32,428 bases of DNA from Chara braunii (GCA_003427395.1 BFEA01000584.1:612331-644758), one strand, 5' to 3'; shown: positions 20,667 through 31,130, numbered from the stretch's first letter. Program-made: numbers and translations. Notes: a model not told the origin generated them from the sequence alone.

Positions 20667-23600
20667 ATGGGTAATCTTAAGATCGCATCATGGAACATGA
20701 GGGGCTTGGGGGATATAGGGGGAGATGCAAGAAGGAGAGGATGAAAAGGTGGACTCGGATTCACACGAACAGAGTTCAGGTTATCTGTCTACAGGAAACG
20801 AAGCTGGGAGAGGAGAAATTAGAGGCGCTAGGAGGTTGGTGGGATTGGCCATAGTTGTGATTGTCAGCGCAAGAGATGAGGGGAGGAGTAGGGATATTAA
20901 TTCATAGGAATTTTGGAGCGGAAATTATTGATTTTTATATAGATCCTTGGGGAAGGTGGGCGTGGGTGAAGATTCAGGTGGAGGGGGAGGACTGGATTGT
21001 GGCAACGGTCTATGCACCAACAAACCAAAGAGAAAGAAGAATTTTTTGTGAAGAACTGTGGTACATCATCCCAAGAGGCGACAGAATAGTAGTGCAACAG
21101 AAAAATTTCCCAAAATTCAATAATCATTCTATAGTAAAATTACATTCTAAATTCTAAATTTTTATTTCATCTTGAAAAATGTCATTTCAATTTTAGAATT
21201 TCCTGTCTTACTTGAAAACTTTCATTTCGATAATGGGGTATCCCTTCTTATTTGAACTGCATGCTAGAGATGGAATGAAAGTCTGGATGAGTTCATGAAA
21301 TATTTTAATTGGACTGTCATTCTATGTAAGGATTTTCAGTCACAAATGGGTTAATCCAATCTAAATTAGAAGGTATTTGTTACAGTAGAAAGTTTAATTA
21401 AGACATTCATAAACTCGTCCAGACTTTCATTCCATCTTGAACAAATAAATATAGTTGGAAGGGAAAACTCATATTTAGACGGGAACTTATCAAATAAAAC
21501 TGGAAATTTTAAAAATGGACGAACATCGGAATGATAATTTATAAATATGAAGGATTTTTTTTTTAATGGAATGTTTTTTCAACATTCATTTATTGTGGGG
21601 ATTTTTTTGTTGTGGTAGGCGATTGGAATCTTACCTTAGATGATACGGAAGGCGGACAACAATCGTCACCAGATAAAGAAGCGTTGTTGGGACTGATGTC
21701 GGACTTGAACTTGGTGGACCCATACAGGCTGAACAATCCCGACAGGCAGGGATTTACGTGGTTTTCGAATCCCCGCCCGGATTTGGGAGTAATAAGCAGA
21801 AGGCTCGATTACTTCCTGATCTCAGAGGGGCTCTGGGAGAGGGAAAATTCAGTCAGTGTGGACACCCACTCGATGACGGATCATAAGCCAATCATTATGA
21901 GTCTGACAATGAGTGCAATAGTGAGAGGGAAAGGATACTTCAGGTTCAATTTACAAAACCTGGAGGACCAGGGATTGAAAGAATGGATGGGGCAGTTCTG
22001 GACAGATTGGCAGGAGGCAAAACCACTATACGATACGCTGGTGGGATGGTGGGACGCAGGAATCACGATCTTCTCGAATCTGCTGAGCGTTTTTTCACGG
22101 ATACTTGCAAATGAGAGAAAGATGAAGGAGGACAAGGTAAAGCAGAAGATAGAGTATGCAGAAGGGAGGATGGAAGAGCACCCGATATCTCGGCTAGTAT
22201 GGGGAAAAGAGAGGGCTAGACTGCTGAAAGATCGGGACGACATACAAGTTAAAAAATCAGAGGTCTGGGCGGAAAGGTTGAAAGTAAAAGGGGTGGTTGT
22301 ATACGACAGGATGACTCGCGAATCCTTTCAAAAGTTACAACCTAGCAGAGTAACAGCTCCGATGTCTGAGCTCCAGCATCCTTTCGATAGGAGAATGTCT
22401 GCAGCGAAGGAACTGACATAGTTGTGTAACTACGCCACGCTTTACTTCAGGGACATTCTGACTTCACGCACACAGGGGGCTGCAGTGTCAGAGGACCTTC
22501 ACGAAGGAAACAACCATTGGGCAAACTTCTCCATAAAGATATCGAGAGAAGGAAAGTTGGACCTGGACCGATTGGTGACAGAAGAGGAGGCACTACAAGC
22601 ATTGAAGGCAATGGCCAAGGGGAAGGCGCCAGGCTGCGACGACATGCCAACGGAGATGTATCTGGAGCTATAGCAGTTTGTTGGACCCCACTTGGTGGAA
22701 ATATACAACCAAGTGCTGGAAGGAAAGAGACTGTCATCCAGTATGTGCAAAGGGGTGATTTTCGTACTATTCAAGAAAGGAGATAGAACGAAGATTCGGA
22801 ACTGGAGACCAATGTCACCCCTGAATATCTCATATAAGATTCTGGCGAAGATTTTAGCAAGGAGGTTGGGTCGGTATCTTCCAGAGCTGGTGAAGGTGGA
22901 TCAAGCGGCTTTCGTCAGAGGGAGGTCAATCTTCGACAACATAGTCACCGCTATTGAAACACTGGAAATAGTTCAGAGAGAGGATTTGAATATAATGGTA
23001 TTGTTGCTCGACTTGGAGAAAGCGTACGACAGAGTAAATTGGTCGTACGTCCTCACGACACTCAAGTGGATAGACTTCGGGTGAAACTTCATCTCATGGG
23101 TCAAGACGCTCTATATCTATTCGACTGCTGCAGTGATGATCAACGACAAACAGTCACAGGAGTTCTCACTTACAAGATCGCTGAGGCAGGGCTGCCCGCT
23201 AGCCCCGCTACTCTTCGCAGTCTAGTTCGAAGTGGTACTAAACAACATAAGGGAGAATCCGGAGATAAGAGGAATGCTGGTGGTTTTAACCTCGTACAAG
23301 GTGAAAGCGCTAGCAGACGACCTGTTCGCAATATCAGATAACACGCAGGAGTCGATGACGGCGCTGAAGAACGGTTTGGACAAATACTCCACCTGGTCAG
23401 AGACGGCCATTAATTGGCATAAGTCGGTGTATCTACTCCCGGACCACCACGAGTCAGCGGTAGAATGGGGGATAAGGAGAATGAAGAAAGACGGATCAGA
23501 AAGGTTCTTGGGGGTTCAAGTATCAGTAATGGACTGTGCTGCGATTCAGGATGATTTGCTACTTCAAAAATCTCTCCAAAGACTGACCACATGGGGCAGA

Positions 23601-25330
23601 GCCCCACACCTATCCCTGTTCGGTAGGGCGATGGTGCTGAATGGAGCACTTTTCGCGCTACCGTGGTTCGTTGGAGCAGTGAGATGCATAGGGGATTGCA
23701 CGTATAAACTCATAAGAAAGCGGGGGGCGAAGTTTATCTGGAAACCCTTTGCGGGGGATCAAGATGGCTTCATCTCCAAGGTGGCGTGGGAGATGTTGTG
23801 CTTACCTCGAGAAGAAGGTGGATTGGGAATGGTAGATCGAAACAAACAGAATGAGGCAATGTTGGTTAAGTGGGTAATCAGAGCAAGTCTGGAAGAACCT
23901 GCGCAACACTGGGTTCAGTTGGCAGAAGCAACATTGGCTACAGAGTGGAACCTATCAAGCTCCGAGGACATATGGACATGCTTGATATTGTTTTCATATC
24001 AGCAAAGAAGAATAAAATCACCGCTATGGGCATTCATTATACAGGCGTGGAGGAAGCTCCAGCCTGATGTGTGGATAGCCCCGACGACGAAGGCAAAAGT
24101 CCTGGCCCAACCAATTTTTGAAAACCCACGCATAGTAGCAAGGAACGGAAGCTGGTACAAGGCAGATTCCCAAGCTCAAAGTTTTGGCAGAACCTGGATT
24201 TAAAGAGGGGTGCTGCGAGTGAGAGACCTCTGGGATGGCTTTGCAGAAAACTGGAAGTCAGAGGAGGAATTGAGAAATAAGTTAGGACAGACATGGGATG
24301 TGGAGGGGAAGAGAAAGCAGTGATAAAAACAATACCTGAGGAATGGAAGGTCATACTGGTCCCAGAGACAGTCGATCCAGCAGGCACGTGGTACATGCAA
24401 AACGAAGAAGAGGAGCCCAGCCTCTGGGAGCTGAAGCCGACACAGACAGATGGGAAAATATTGTTTCAGAAGTGGGACTTCTCGGCTTCAGGACTGCTAA
24501 GCCTAACAGAAGAGGAAACACAGTCTAGGCTAGGCAGTGCACTGTCTCAGGTAAGCGTGGTACATACAGCACAGGAAGGGAGACAAAAGGAAATGACACT
24601 CATAGCCAACGGGAAACCTGTCTCTAAATTGAAACTAGACCCGAAGGCATGGGAATGGAGGGCCATGGGAAGACGAGGCGAGAATGTATGTCTGTTCAAC
24701 TACACTCAGAGGATTGGCTACATGTACTTCATTTCTTCGAAACACCCAGAAGTGGTCGCAAGGACAAGATGGGCACAACTGCTTCAACTGGATCTGGAGG
24801 TGATTGGTAAGGATCTTAGGAACTGTTGGGAGCAGCTGAAGCTGATTCCCTGCCAAAGGCAAGCCGCTGTTCTGTGGCTGGTATCTTTGGTTGCGACCCC
24901 TTCTGCAGTATGGCTGGCGCAGCACGGGATGAAACTAGAGCTGAAGTGTGCGAGGTGTGCATAGGCCTTTGAGTCCACAGCTCACCTCTGGTGGGACTGT
25001 CCGACATCAAGTAGAATATGGGCCTGGTGGAATCGATTTTGGGAAAGATGTACAGAAGGAGCGTTCCCGTGGACAAAAGAATGGTGCCTCCTAGGGGGGG
25101 TACACGACGGTAACAGCTTATCCAAAGGGTGGGGATACGTTGCACAGGTGGCGAGGGCAGTCGGTTTTGCAGTTATGTGGCAAGAAAGGAACGAGAGAGT
25201 ATTTAATGCCTCTGAATGGTTGAACAAACAGATAAGAAGGACATTCACAACGCGGCTGCGGAGATCAATGATGGCAGACTGGCACAGGAAAGTTGGTAAG
25301 AGGAGGAGTCAGGGACGTGGTTTGAACTAG
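20667..25330 (+). pseudogene. LINE ORF2: APE endonuclease, reverse transcriptase, zf-RVT, broken
   Basis: The likely start is ATG 20667, followed at once by the endonuclease motif S-W-N-M-R-G-L-G. A frameshift (about 20742) precedes the Q-E-T-K-L motif with the catalytic Glu; two stops lie near 20850. After the foldback insertion come G-D-W-N-L (21618) and T-D-H-K-P-I with the catalytic His. The RT domain (about 22550-23500) has L-L-D-L-E-K-A-Y-D, R-Q-G-C-P-L-A-P and A-L-A-D-D (Asp codons 23316-23321), so its catalytic residues are kept. Stops are TAG 22419-22421, TAG 22671-22673, TGA 23082-23084, TAG 23223-23225 and TAA 24201-24203. A frameshift near 24290 leads into the zf-RVT region (C-A-R-C, then S-T-A-H-L-W-W-D-C), itself cut by TAG 24961-24963. 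The copy is dead. Confidence 0.85.
21095..21612. mobile_element. 518-bp AT-rich foldback MITE inside the LINE endonuclease
   Basis: The termini read CAACAGAAAAAT and, inverted at the right, CAACAAAAAAAT. The whole element folds back: the block GATGGAATGAAAGTCTGGA (about 21270) is matched inverted by TCCAGACTTTCATTCCATC (about 21419), with further matching blocks out to both ends. TG flanks both sides (21093-21094 and 21613-21614), so the duplication is 2 bp; a 6-bp version with one mismatch (GTAGTG/GTTGTG) is also possible. Removing it restores the endonuclease frame as I-V-V-V-G-D-W. It encodes nothing and would depend on a transposase elsewhere. The superfamily is unclear. Confidence 0.82.
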
Positions 25331-25636
25331 TTCAAAAAGACTTGGTGCAGGAATGGCAGAATGACAAAGATTTCAGACGACAAGGTCGAGTTGGATCAGT
25401 GGTTCTACAGAGATGGGTGAGCAAAAGGAGAGGGATCCTGAGCACTCGGATAAGGGGTTTCAAGGGGTCGCAGGAGACAGGCAGAGGGATCTGTAGGCGG
25501 AGGGAGTGCTCCAGGATACACCCACCGAATTAGGTGGCCAGAGACAGGGGAAGAGTAGGAGCTAAGAGGAAGGACGAAGGGCATAGCATTAGAGAGAGAA
25601 CAGTGAGGTAGAAGCTCCTGCCTTAGATTTGCGTAG

Positions 25637-25639
<3 letters not shown>

Positions 25640-25685
<46 letters not shown>

Positions 25686-25847
25686 TTTTTTTTTTCCTTT
25701 TTTTTTTCAAAATTTTTTGGCCTGTTTTTTTGGATCAAATGAAGCATCTGTTCCATTGGTTATGCGGGACCCTCAGATACCTAGGCTACGAGAGTGGCCT
25801 GGGGCAAGTTGCCCGTCTGGGCAAAAAAAAAAAAAAAAAAATTCTAT

Positions 25848-25882
<35 letters not shown>

Positions 25883-26256
25883 TTTTTTTTTGAAATATTT
25901 TTTGTTGGTACTAGTAGAACTTTTTTGGTTTGTGAGGCTTTTCGGGCTGGGTAGATACCTTTGGCTAAATTTGGCTCAGAGAGGGGACTGCAGAGCAAGG
26001 TCCCTGGGGACCGTTTTGTCCTAGTTAAGGACACCCTATCTGAAGTATAAGCTAAGTTGACTGATGCTGTCAGAAAACTTTCTTTCCGGGTCGAATTGTG
26101 GGGTCCCCGGCCCCGAATTGTTTTTCATGAAATAAAGGGATACGGTCTAAAAAAAAAAAATAAAAAAAAAAAAAAAAAAAAAAAAAAANAAAAAAAAAAA
26201 AAAAAAAAAAAAAAAATGTTTGTCTTTTTTGTGTTGGGGGTGTTGCTAGAATGGTT
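25640..26256. repeat. Poly(T) and poly(A) tracts with a retroposon tail
   Basis: Long T runs at 25640-25725 and 25850-25890 and A runs at 25823-25841 and 26149-26216 dominate; an N lies at 26189. AATAAA at 26131-26136 followed by poly(A) from 26149 looks like the 3' end of a retroposed transcript on the plus strand. The T run at 25640 could be the tail of a minus-strand retroposon. No gene is visible. Homopolymer lengths should not be trusted. Confidence 0.6.
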
Positions 26257-26380
26257 GGGCCTCGCTGCACTACTCTCAACGCGCACAAAAGACAAAAATC
26301 ATGGCGGTGCATCTTTCTATATTCTAGCGGAAGATTCACTCTCGTTTTGCACATTTCAAGAGTAGAGTGCAGCGAGGCCC
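26257..26380. mobile_element. 124-bp MITE with GGGCCTCG terminal inverted repeats
   Basis: The left end is GGGCCTCGCTGCACT. The right end read inverted is the same 15 bases, with imperfect pairing continuing to about 33 bp. GTT flanks both sides (26254-26256 and 26381-26383), a 3-bp target duplication. It is noncoding. The end sequence and 3-bp duplication resemble Tourist/PIF-Harbinger elements, although their usual target is TTA or TAA. It belongs with the larger element at 26521-28231. Confidence 0.8.
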
Positions 26381-26520
26381 GTTGTAGATGGAAGTAAAGA
26401 ATGCTTTCGTGGTAGGGACTGGTGCCGCGTTTAGGTAAACAGTGTGGAGACTGAGTATGCAGGGACGGGGCTCTGGGCTCCTGGTGGGGTAGGACAACCC
26501 TTGTCCCTGGTATAGACTAT

Positions 26521-28231
26521 GGGCCTCCTTAGACACTCCTTATGGACCCGAATTCCACAAGGAAGTGCTCGTTCCACCTGTCCTCGGGACGATTCGCGAA
26601 AAAAAAAGTGAAAACAGCACAAGGAAATTTCCTTGTGGCGTCCTTCTGGCTACAACCAATTTTTCCTAATCCCCAAGGGACCTCCCGAGGTCCCTCGGAG
26701 CACAAGAAAATGCGAAATTCGGAGCGGCGAAGGCATGCGTCGACGCACAGTTTCGGTTTGAGGGTGGTCCACTGAAGGGGAGCACGGACATCCCTGCCCT
26801 CCATCATCTGGGAAGCACCCCAACGGCTCCAAATGGTCGCCATCTGCGTGAGGCCTTCGTCCGTCGAATCGGGCGTCGCCGACCAGTGTCATGCGGTCTG
26901 TTGTGCTGGGCGATCGTCGAGAGCGGTCAAAAATTTAAATGCTTGTCCGCGCCGACGATGCGTTCGACGACGACTTTGGAAGATCGTTGTTTTCATCGGT
27001 TGTCGTCACACCTTGCACGTCGGAGCACAGATCTTCCCTCGCTTTTTCTTTTGTCGACGGAGTTCTTCGCTGGACGGTCGATCACTCACGTGGAGCTGTT
27101 CCCCTTTCCACGACCCTTATATGGTCGACCTGCTGCACAGGCTGCCTCTGTTACTCCTTGTCATCGTGCCGCTTCTCATCGTTGTCTTCTTCCACGTGTG
27201 TTTCGTCGGCCTGCTCCCTGTCGCGGCTCGCAAAAGGAGATCTTCCAAGAACGGCGACATGATGGATCAACGACTGACCAACGGCAGACCGGCAGCTCTC
27301 TTTCCTGTTCCCTGTCCTGCTCCCTGTCCTGCGCTTCGTCCACCACCTCGGCGTCGCTCGAGAAATCACTCCGCAACCCAACGCGTAGCACAACTGAACA
27401 ACAGCCTTCGAGGTCGCCACATAGTTGGGGCCATCGTCTGGAGCTTGCATCAATATCCTTCGTCTACGCGCATGCAACTGCTTCTTCAGTTGTCCCTGCG
27501 CCCTCTCCTGCTGACATCGAAGAACAACGGTAGACACGGTCGCCGCCACGGCCTGCAGCTCAAGAGGCGTCAACACCGCACGTCCACCCTGTCCGCTGCC
27601 CTTCTTAGCCGCGACCTGGACACGGACCCATCACTCCGCTGCCGTGTGTGTCGTCCTTCCACACCCAATGAAGAAGCCGAAGACGTCTGTCGAAAGATGG
27701 TCCCTTTTCTCTGGATGCAGTCCCGCAGACGGAAATGTGCGCAGCCGAAGGCGCAGTCGACGTGTGCGAAGGTCGACGGAGATGGAGGCACCCGACGATG
27801 CCTGCGCACTTGCAATGGTTGGGGGACGGAAGTGATGCCGCCGCTGAGCCCGTTTCAGCAGTACGCCGTCTTCGCACGGCCAGCCACACGTCGTCGTCGT
27901 CGTCGTCGTCGTAGCCGTCATTCGGAATTCGAATTTCAAACGTCGACGCCCCCCCGGGTTAATTTTTTTTCCCGTTGCCCGGTTCATGCCGTTTCCCCCA
28001 ACACGTCACTAGACCACGCCGCCTCGACACGGACAAAAGACGGTGGACCAATGACCACCGACCCCACGGCCACTAATTTTCGTATGAAAACGGTCGTGGG
28101 CATGCCACAAGGAAACATCCTCGGGGTAGGTCCCCACGGATGAGTGGAACGACGCCGCAAATTTCCCTTAAGAGGCACAAGGAAATTTCCTTGTGGCTCA
28201 AGGAACTCGTAAGGAGTGTCTAACGAGGCCC
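26521..28231. mobile_element. 1.7-kb DNA transposon with GGGCCTC inverted repeats, PIF/Harbinger-like
   Basis: The left end is GGGCCTCCTTAGACACTCC and the inverted right end GGGCCTCGTTAGACACTCC: 22 bp with one mismatch, then weaker similarity including CCACAAGGAA. TAT flanks both sides (26518-26520 and 28232-28234). A perfect 20-bp palindrome, CACAAGGAAATTTCCTTGTG, lies near each end (26618-26637 and 28176-28195) and may be a subterminal transposase or host-factor site. The interior has a broken minus-strand reading frame that may be the transposase. The element sits inside a retroposed sequence whose poly(A) tail is at 28293-28308. Superfamily assignment rests on the ends and the 3-bp duplication. 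Confidence 0.72.
27151..27987 (-). pseudogene. Possible N-terminal part of a PIF/Harbinger-like transposase
   Basis: On the minus strand one frame is open from 27987 to a TGA (27631-27633) and continues in frame to 27151. The TGA sits where TGG would give a Trp-Trp pair (A-A-E-W-W). The N-terminal part is Arg/Thr-rich, with a Thr run from a TCG microsatellite (27889-27912). The later part has a basic segment (K-K-Q-L-H-A-R-R-R-R-I-L) and P-R-W-W-T-K-R-R-T-G, which resembles the region just before the catalytic domain of PIF/Harbinger transposases. No DDE catalytic triad is seen, so the nuclease domain is missing or unrecognisable. A longer plus-strand open frame (26833-28143) overlaps but looks like low-complexity shadow. 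Confidence 0.35.
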
Positions 28232-28308
28232 TATCTTGATTATGTAATTGCCTTGGGCACTGAGCCCTGTTAATAAAAGTGTAATTTCAGTTAAAAAAAA
28301 AAAAAAAA
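28232..28308 (+). repeat. Retroposon 3' tail with AATAAA and poly(A)
   Basis: AATAAA at 28272-28277 and an A run at 28293-28308 look like the processed 3' end of a transcript. Joined across the transposon at 26521-28231, it forms the tail of the sequence that precedes 26518, so that host repeat received both the 1.7-kb transposon and the 124-bp MITE. Confidence 0.5.
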
Positions 28309-28382
28309 TGCACAGGCATGATTTATTTTATTTTATTTTTTTGATGCGAATATTTTCAGAAGTCCTCACGAGGAACGACATT

Positions 28383-28568
28383 ACCGGGCGGGCAGCGTAG
28401 CGCTCCGAGTCGGAAACTTCGTCACCGCTACCGTCTTCCCCCGAACACAATGCACCCTCATTTTCACTGTATCGGGCTGGAAACATACCTTATATACGTT
28501 CATTTTCAGGGTGCATTAAGTTCGGGGGGGGAAGACAGTAGCGAGTAGTGCCCGCGGTGCTACCCGGT
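28383..28568. mobile_element. Foldback or MITE-like inverted repeat
   Basis: Arms at about 28428-28458 and 28508-28541 pair as inverted repeats: CTACCGTCTTCCCCCGAAC and AATGCACCCT on the left match GTTCGG-G-run-GAAGACAGTAG and AGGGTGCATT on the right. Weaker pairing extends outward to ACCGGG (28383) and CCCGGT (28563). The spacer contains TATA-rich sequence. There is no coding frame. A clear target duplication was not found. Confidence 0.55.
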
Positions 28569-28569
28569 C

Positions 28570-30009
28570 GATACCTCCTCCATCATGGCGGCGGAGGGCG
28601 GGAGGCGCATTGCTCAACCCCACATCGGAGATTGGGTCTGCCCGAGATGCATGTAGGCGTGCCATCTAGGTAGTCAATAACTATGGTAGGTTATGTTAGG
28701 TTGGAGAACGGGAGTCATTATTGTGTTATTATCGTGTTATGATAGCGAAAGGTGGATAAAACATAGAGGTAAAAAACCGGTGAATGTCAGGTTACCATGG
28801 TTACTCCCACGCCGACGAAGGAGTAGGAGTTCTCGGATCTCCCACTATCTCTCGCTAAAAGGCGATGGTCCCCACCAATAGATGGAGCCTTCGACGCCAA
28901 GACCTACTTACTGGGGATGCTCTTATCACCTCGTTAAGTAGGTTTCCTGTATACGAAGTTAAAAAAAAAAAAAAAAAAAGTAACACTACACTCTAAGGTT
29001 GGAAAACACTAGATTTTAAGGTTGGCAGAAAACCTTATATAGTCTAAAGCAGGCAACAGATGTCATGGGGCCCCTACTCCAAAACTTCACCGGATCCGAA
29101 GATTGGATGGATGGAAATTGAGAAGGAGACGCAGGTATGCCCACGGAAAAGGTGGTAAGAAATAGAAATGGGCAGGTCACCGGTTATAGACCAATAGTCT
29201 AAGCGAGAAGCTTTCACCGTCGGTATAAGCAAAAGTGAAAGAATGGTGAAAGTAGCTTCCTCAGTGTCAAGATGGTAACGAAGCTCCCTCGCCAAGGGAA
29301 TCTGGGGCTTCTATAATGTGCAAGTGAATAGTAAATCATGAGGGTATCGAGAAGGAGGGGGGGAGGGGGGGGGGGGGGGGGGGANAAAAACAATACACAC
29401 CTTTGAATACGAAGATTTTGTTGAAAGAAAATTTCAAGTAACTCTTCCAACGTTGCAGGGGGGTATTCACCCTGTAGATTAATCACACACTCCCAACTCT
29501 GAAGTGATAGCAAAGCATAGCGCTAATCCCCCACCTTCTGGTCCGTTGGGTCGCCCGGTAATCTCAACCAACGTGGCAAAATATACGGATAGATGTTGTA
29601 ACTCACATCAGCTGCCAGGTAATCTGCCTTAAGCTCGCACGGAGTACGGAGTTACCTTGGAGGAAGCCAATATCACAATTAACACTCCGCAAAACCGACG
29701 AAGGGGCAACGCCCCAGAGCGGGGCATTCATATCGTTCGACATCCGAGGGTGAAGTCCGCCCAGGAAGCGCTCATACATCGGCGCAGAGCTACTACACGA
29801 AACCAGACATGTCTACTTGAGCAGGTTGAAACAACCCCCCCCCATAGTACGTAAAGACGAAAACAGGCACTAAGGCCGGGGATAGCGAAAGGTGGAACTT
29901 GAGAGATAGAGGCGGGAGTATAAGAGAGCGTACTGCCTGTTCTTGAATATCGGTAATTCGTCGAAAATGTGAAAAGCAAAAGGGATAGTTCGGTGAGAGA
30001 GGCGGACTC
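28570..30009. other. Unassigned intergenic stretch with homopolymers
   Basis: I see no gene. It has an A run at 28962-28980 following a short hairpin (CCTACTTA/TAAGTAGG), a G run at 29356-29383 with an N at 29385, and GATAGCGAAAGGTGGA in two places (about 28742 and 29881). The two N bases in the window both fall in homopolymers, which suggests assembly uncertainty. Confidence 0.5.
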
Positions 30010-30540
30010 TGTCGGTGAGAATACCCTTACAGGGGTATCCGCCCTGGTTTTTGCAAGGGACAAAAAATAGGTTTAGTTTAAAGTTTAAGTATTCCGCACA
30101 AGGCGCGACTGTGTCTGTGGCTTACGTTAACTGGATGATTGACTAAAGAAGAGAGTGTGTTGGCACGCAAATTTGAGGCGCGTGATCTATTTATTTGTTG
30201 ACGACTGAAGAGCTGGCGGGATCTAGGATTAGAGAGATTAGGTCTCGTTGATTGATGCGCTTGCCTGTGACTTGTGTGTATGTGTGGAGGACGACATCGA
30301 CAACAAAGTGACATTGAAGGTGTTTTGGTAGATCTGCACGTCGCGCAATATCTATATACTTAGGCGTCAGTCAATTCTAGACTCAACCTTGGGCCTAGTA
30401 CTATTGGTTATGGTATCAGACTTTCATCTGAGAGATTCAAGGATCGAGATCGAGTGACGACGACGTGAGGGTATCAGAGTAGCATGAAGAGACTGAGGGG
30501 TTAAGGGCCCGGCGGGGCTATCCCCCTTGGTTTTGCCGTC
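30010..30540 (+). repeat. LTR-like repeat unit 'C', copy 2
   Basis: It aligns with 10818-11345 from the same TGTCGGTG start through the ATACCCTTAC block and the GTGTGT-rich middle to GGGCCCGGCGGGGCT. TGGTATCAGA at 30411-30420 equals the first ten bases of an initiator-Met primer site. The following CTTTCATCTGAGAG and TTCAAGGATCGAGATC resemble the anticodon and T arms of tRNA-Glu. The unit is therefore either an LTR plus primer site or a tRNA-derived head. Like copy 1, it is followed within about 0.5 kb by antisense LSU rRNA sequence. Confidence 0.6.
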
Positions 30541-30542
<2 letters not shown>

Positions 30543-30597
<55 letters not shown>

Positions 30598-30681
30598 GCG
30601 GCGCGGTTGGAATGTGCAAAAGGGGAATGAATTTTCCCGTGCTGTCGGGAAGATTCATTCCCCTTCACTAATTCGAATCTC

Positions 30682-30737
<56 letters not shown>
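30543..30737. repeat. Two (CT)n microsatellites flanking a 20-bp hairpin
   Basis: About 26 CT units occupy 30543-30594 and a similar run 30685-30737. Between them, AGGGGAATGAATTTTCCCG (30621-30639) pairs with CGGGAAGATTCATTCCCCT (30646-30664), with one mismatch and a 6-base loop; an extra A-T pair extends it. Copy 1 of the surrounding repeat lacks these runs, so they expanded or inserted after the copies separated. Confidence 0.75.
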
Positions 30738-30739
<2 letters not shown>

Positions 30740-31034
30740 CACCCCCGGTGTGAAATTTTCGTTTCGTTTTTTTTTTCTTTTGGGTAGAAGAAAAAGTTTT
30801 TTTTTCTTTTTTTTAATTTTTTTTTTTGGGGGTGCAAAATTGCACCGACATGCATGCGCGCCGGTGGGTGACCTAGCCTACGAGGTAGAAGAGGCTTGAG
30901 TGACGGGGACCCTCCCGCCACCCGCCGGCTGCTGTAAAAAGGTTTGTGTGTGAGCATGCCCGTTGGGACTCGAGAAAGGTGAGCAATGCCCGGGCAGAGC
31001 GGTCCGGGGCATTAGAGGGAGGCCGCTACGGCCG

Positions 31035-31130
31035 CTGCTCACATGCGGGGCCCCCATCCACTTTGGTCTTCAATGTCCTCATATAAATATTTGCTACCAC
31101 CACCAAGGTCTACACGGGACCCGCCGGACA
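31035..31130 (-). pseudogene. Second diverged antisense LSU rRNA fragment
   Basis: On the minus strand it contains GGTGGTGGTAGCAAATATTT and an ATGAGGACATTGAAGACCAA block, equivalent to the rRNA stretch GGTGGTAGTAGCAAATATTC followed by ATGAGAACTTTGAAGGCC. It corresponds to the same part of LSU rRNA as 11660-11750 and lies in the same orientation relative to repeat unit C. It breaks off near 31130. Confidence 0.65.

Larger units (their letters stand above)
18010..25639 (+). mobile_element. Near full-length LINE (non-LTR retrotransposon), decayed
   Basis: The order is 5' leader, ORF1 with a CCHC knuckle, ORF2 with APE endonuclease, reverse transcriptase and zf-RVT domain, then a 3' region ending near a poly(T)-rich tract at 25640. 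This is the layout of plant L1-type LINEs. The element is broken by frameshifts and stops in both ORFs and by a 518-bp foldback insertion (21095-21612). The tract at the 3' end reads T on the element's own strand where a poly(A) tail would be expected, so the last base of the element is uncertain. Confidence 0.82.

Noticed and set aside
26833-28143. 436-residue plus-strand open frame in the 1.7-kb transposon
   Set aside because: Composition is Arg/Ser/Pro/Leu-rich with microsatellite-derived Arg runs and no domain. The minus strand gives a more protein-like frame with a transposase-like motif. It remains possible but unsupported.
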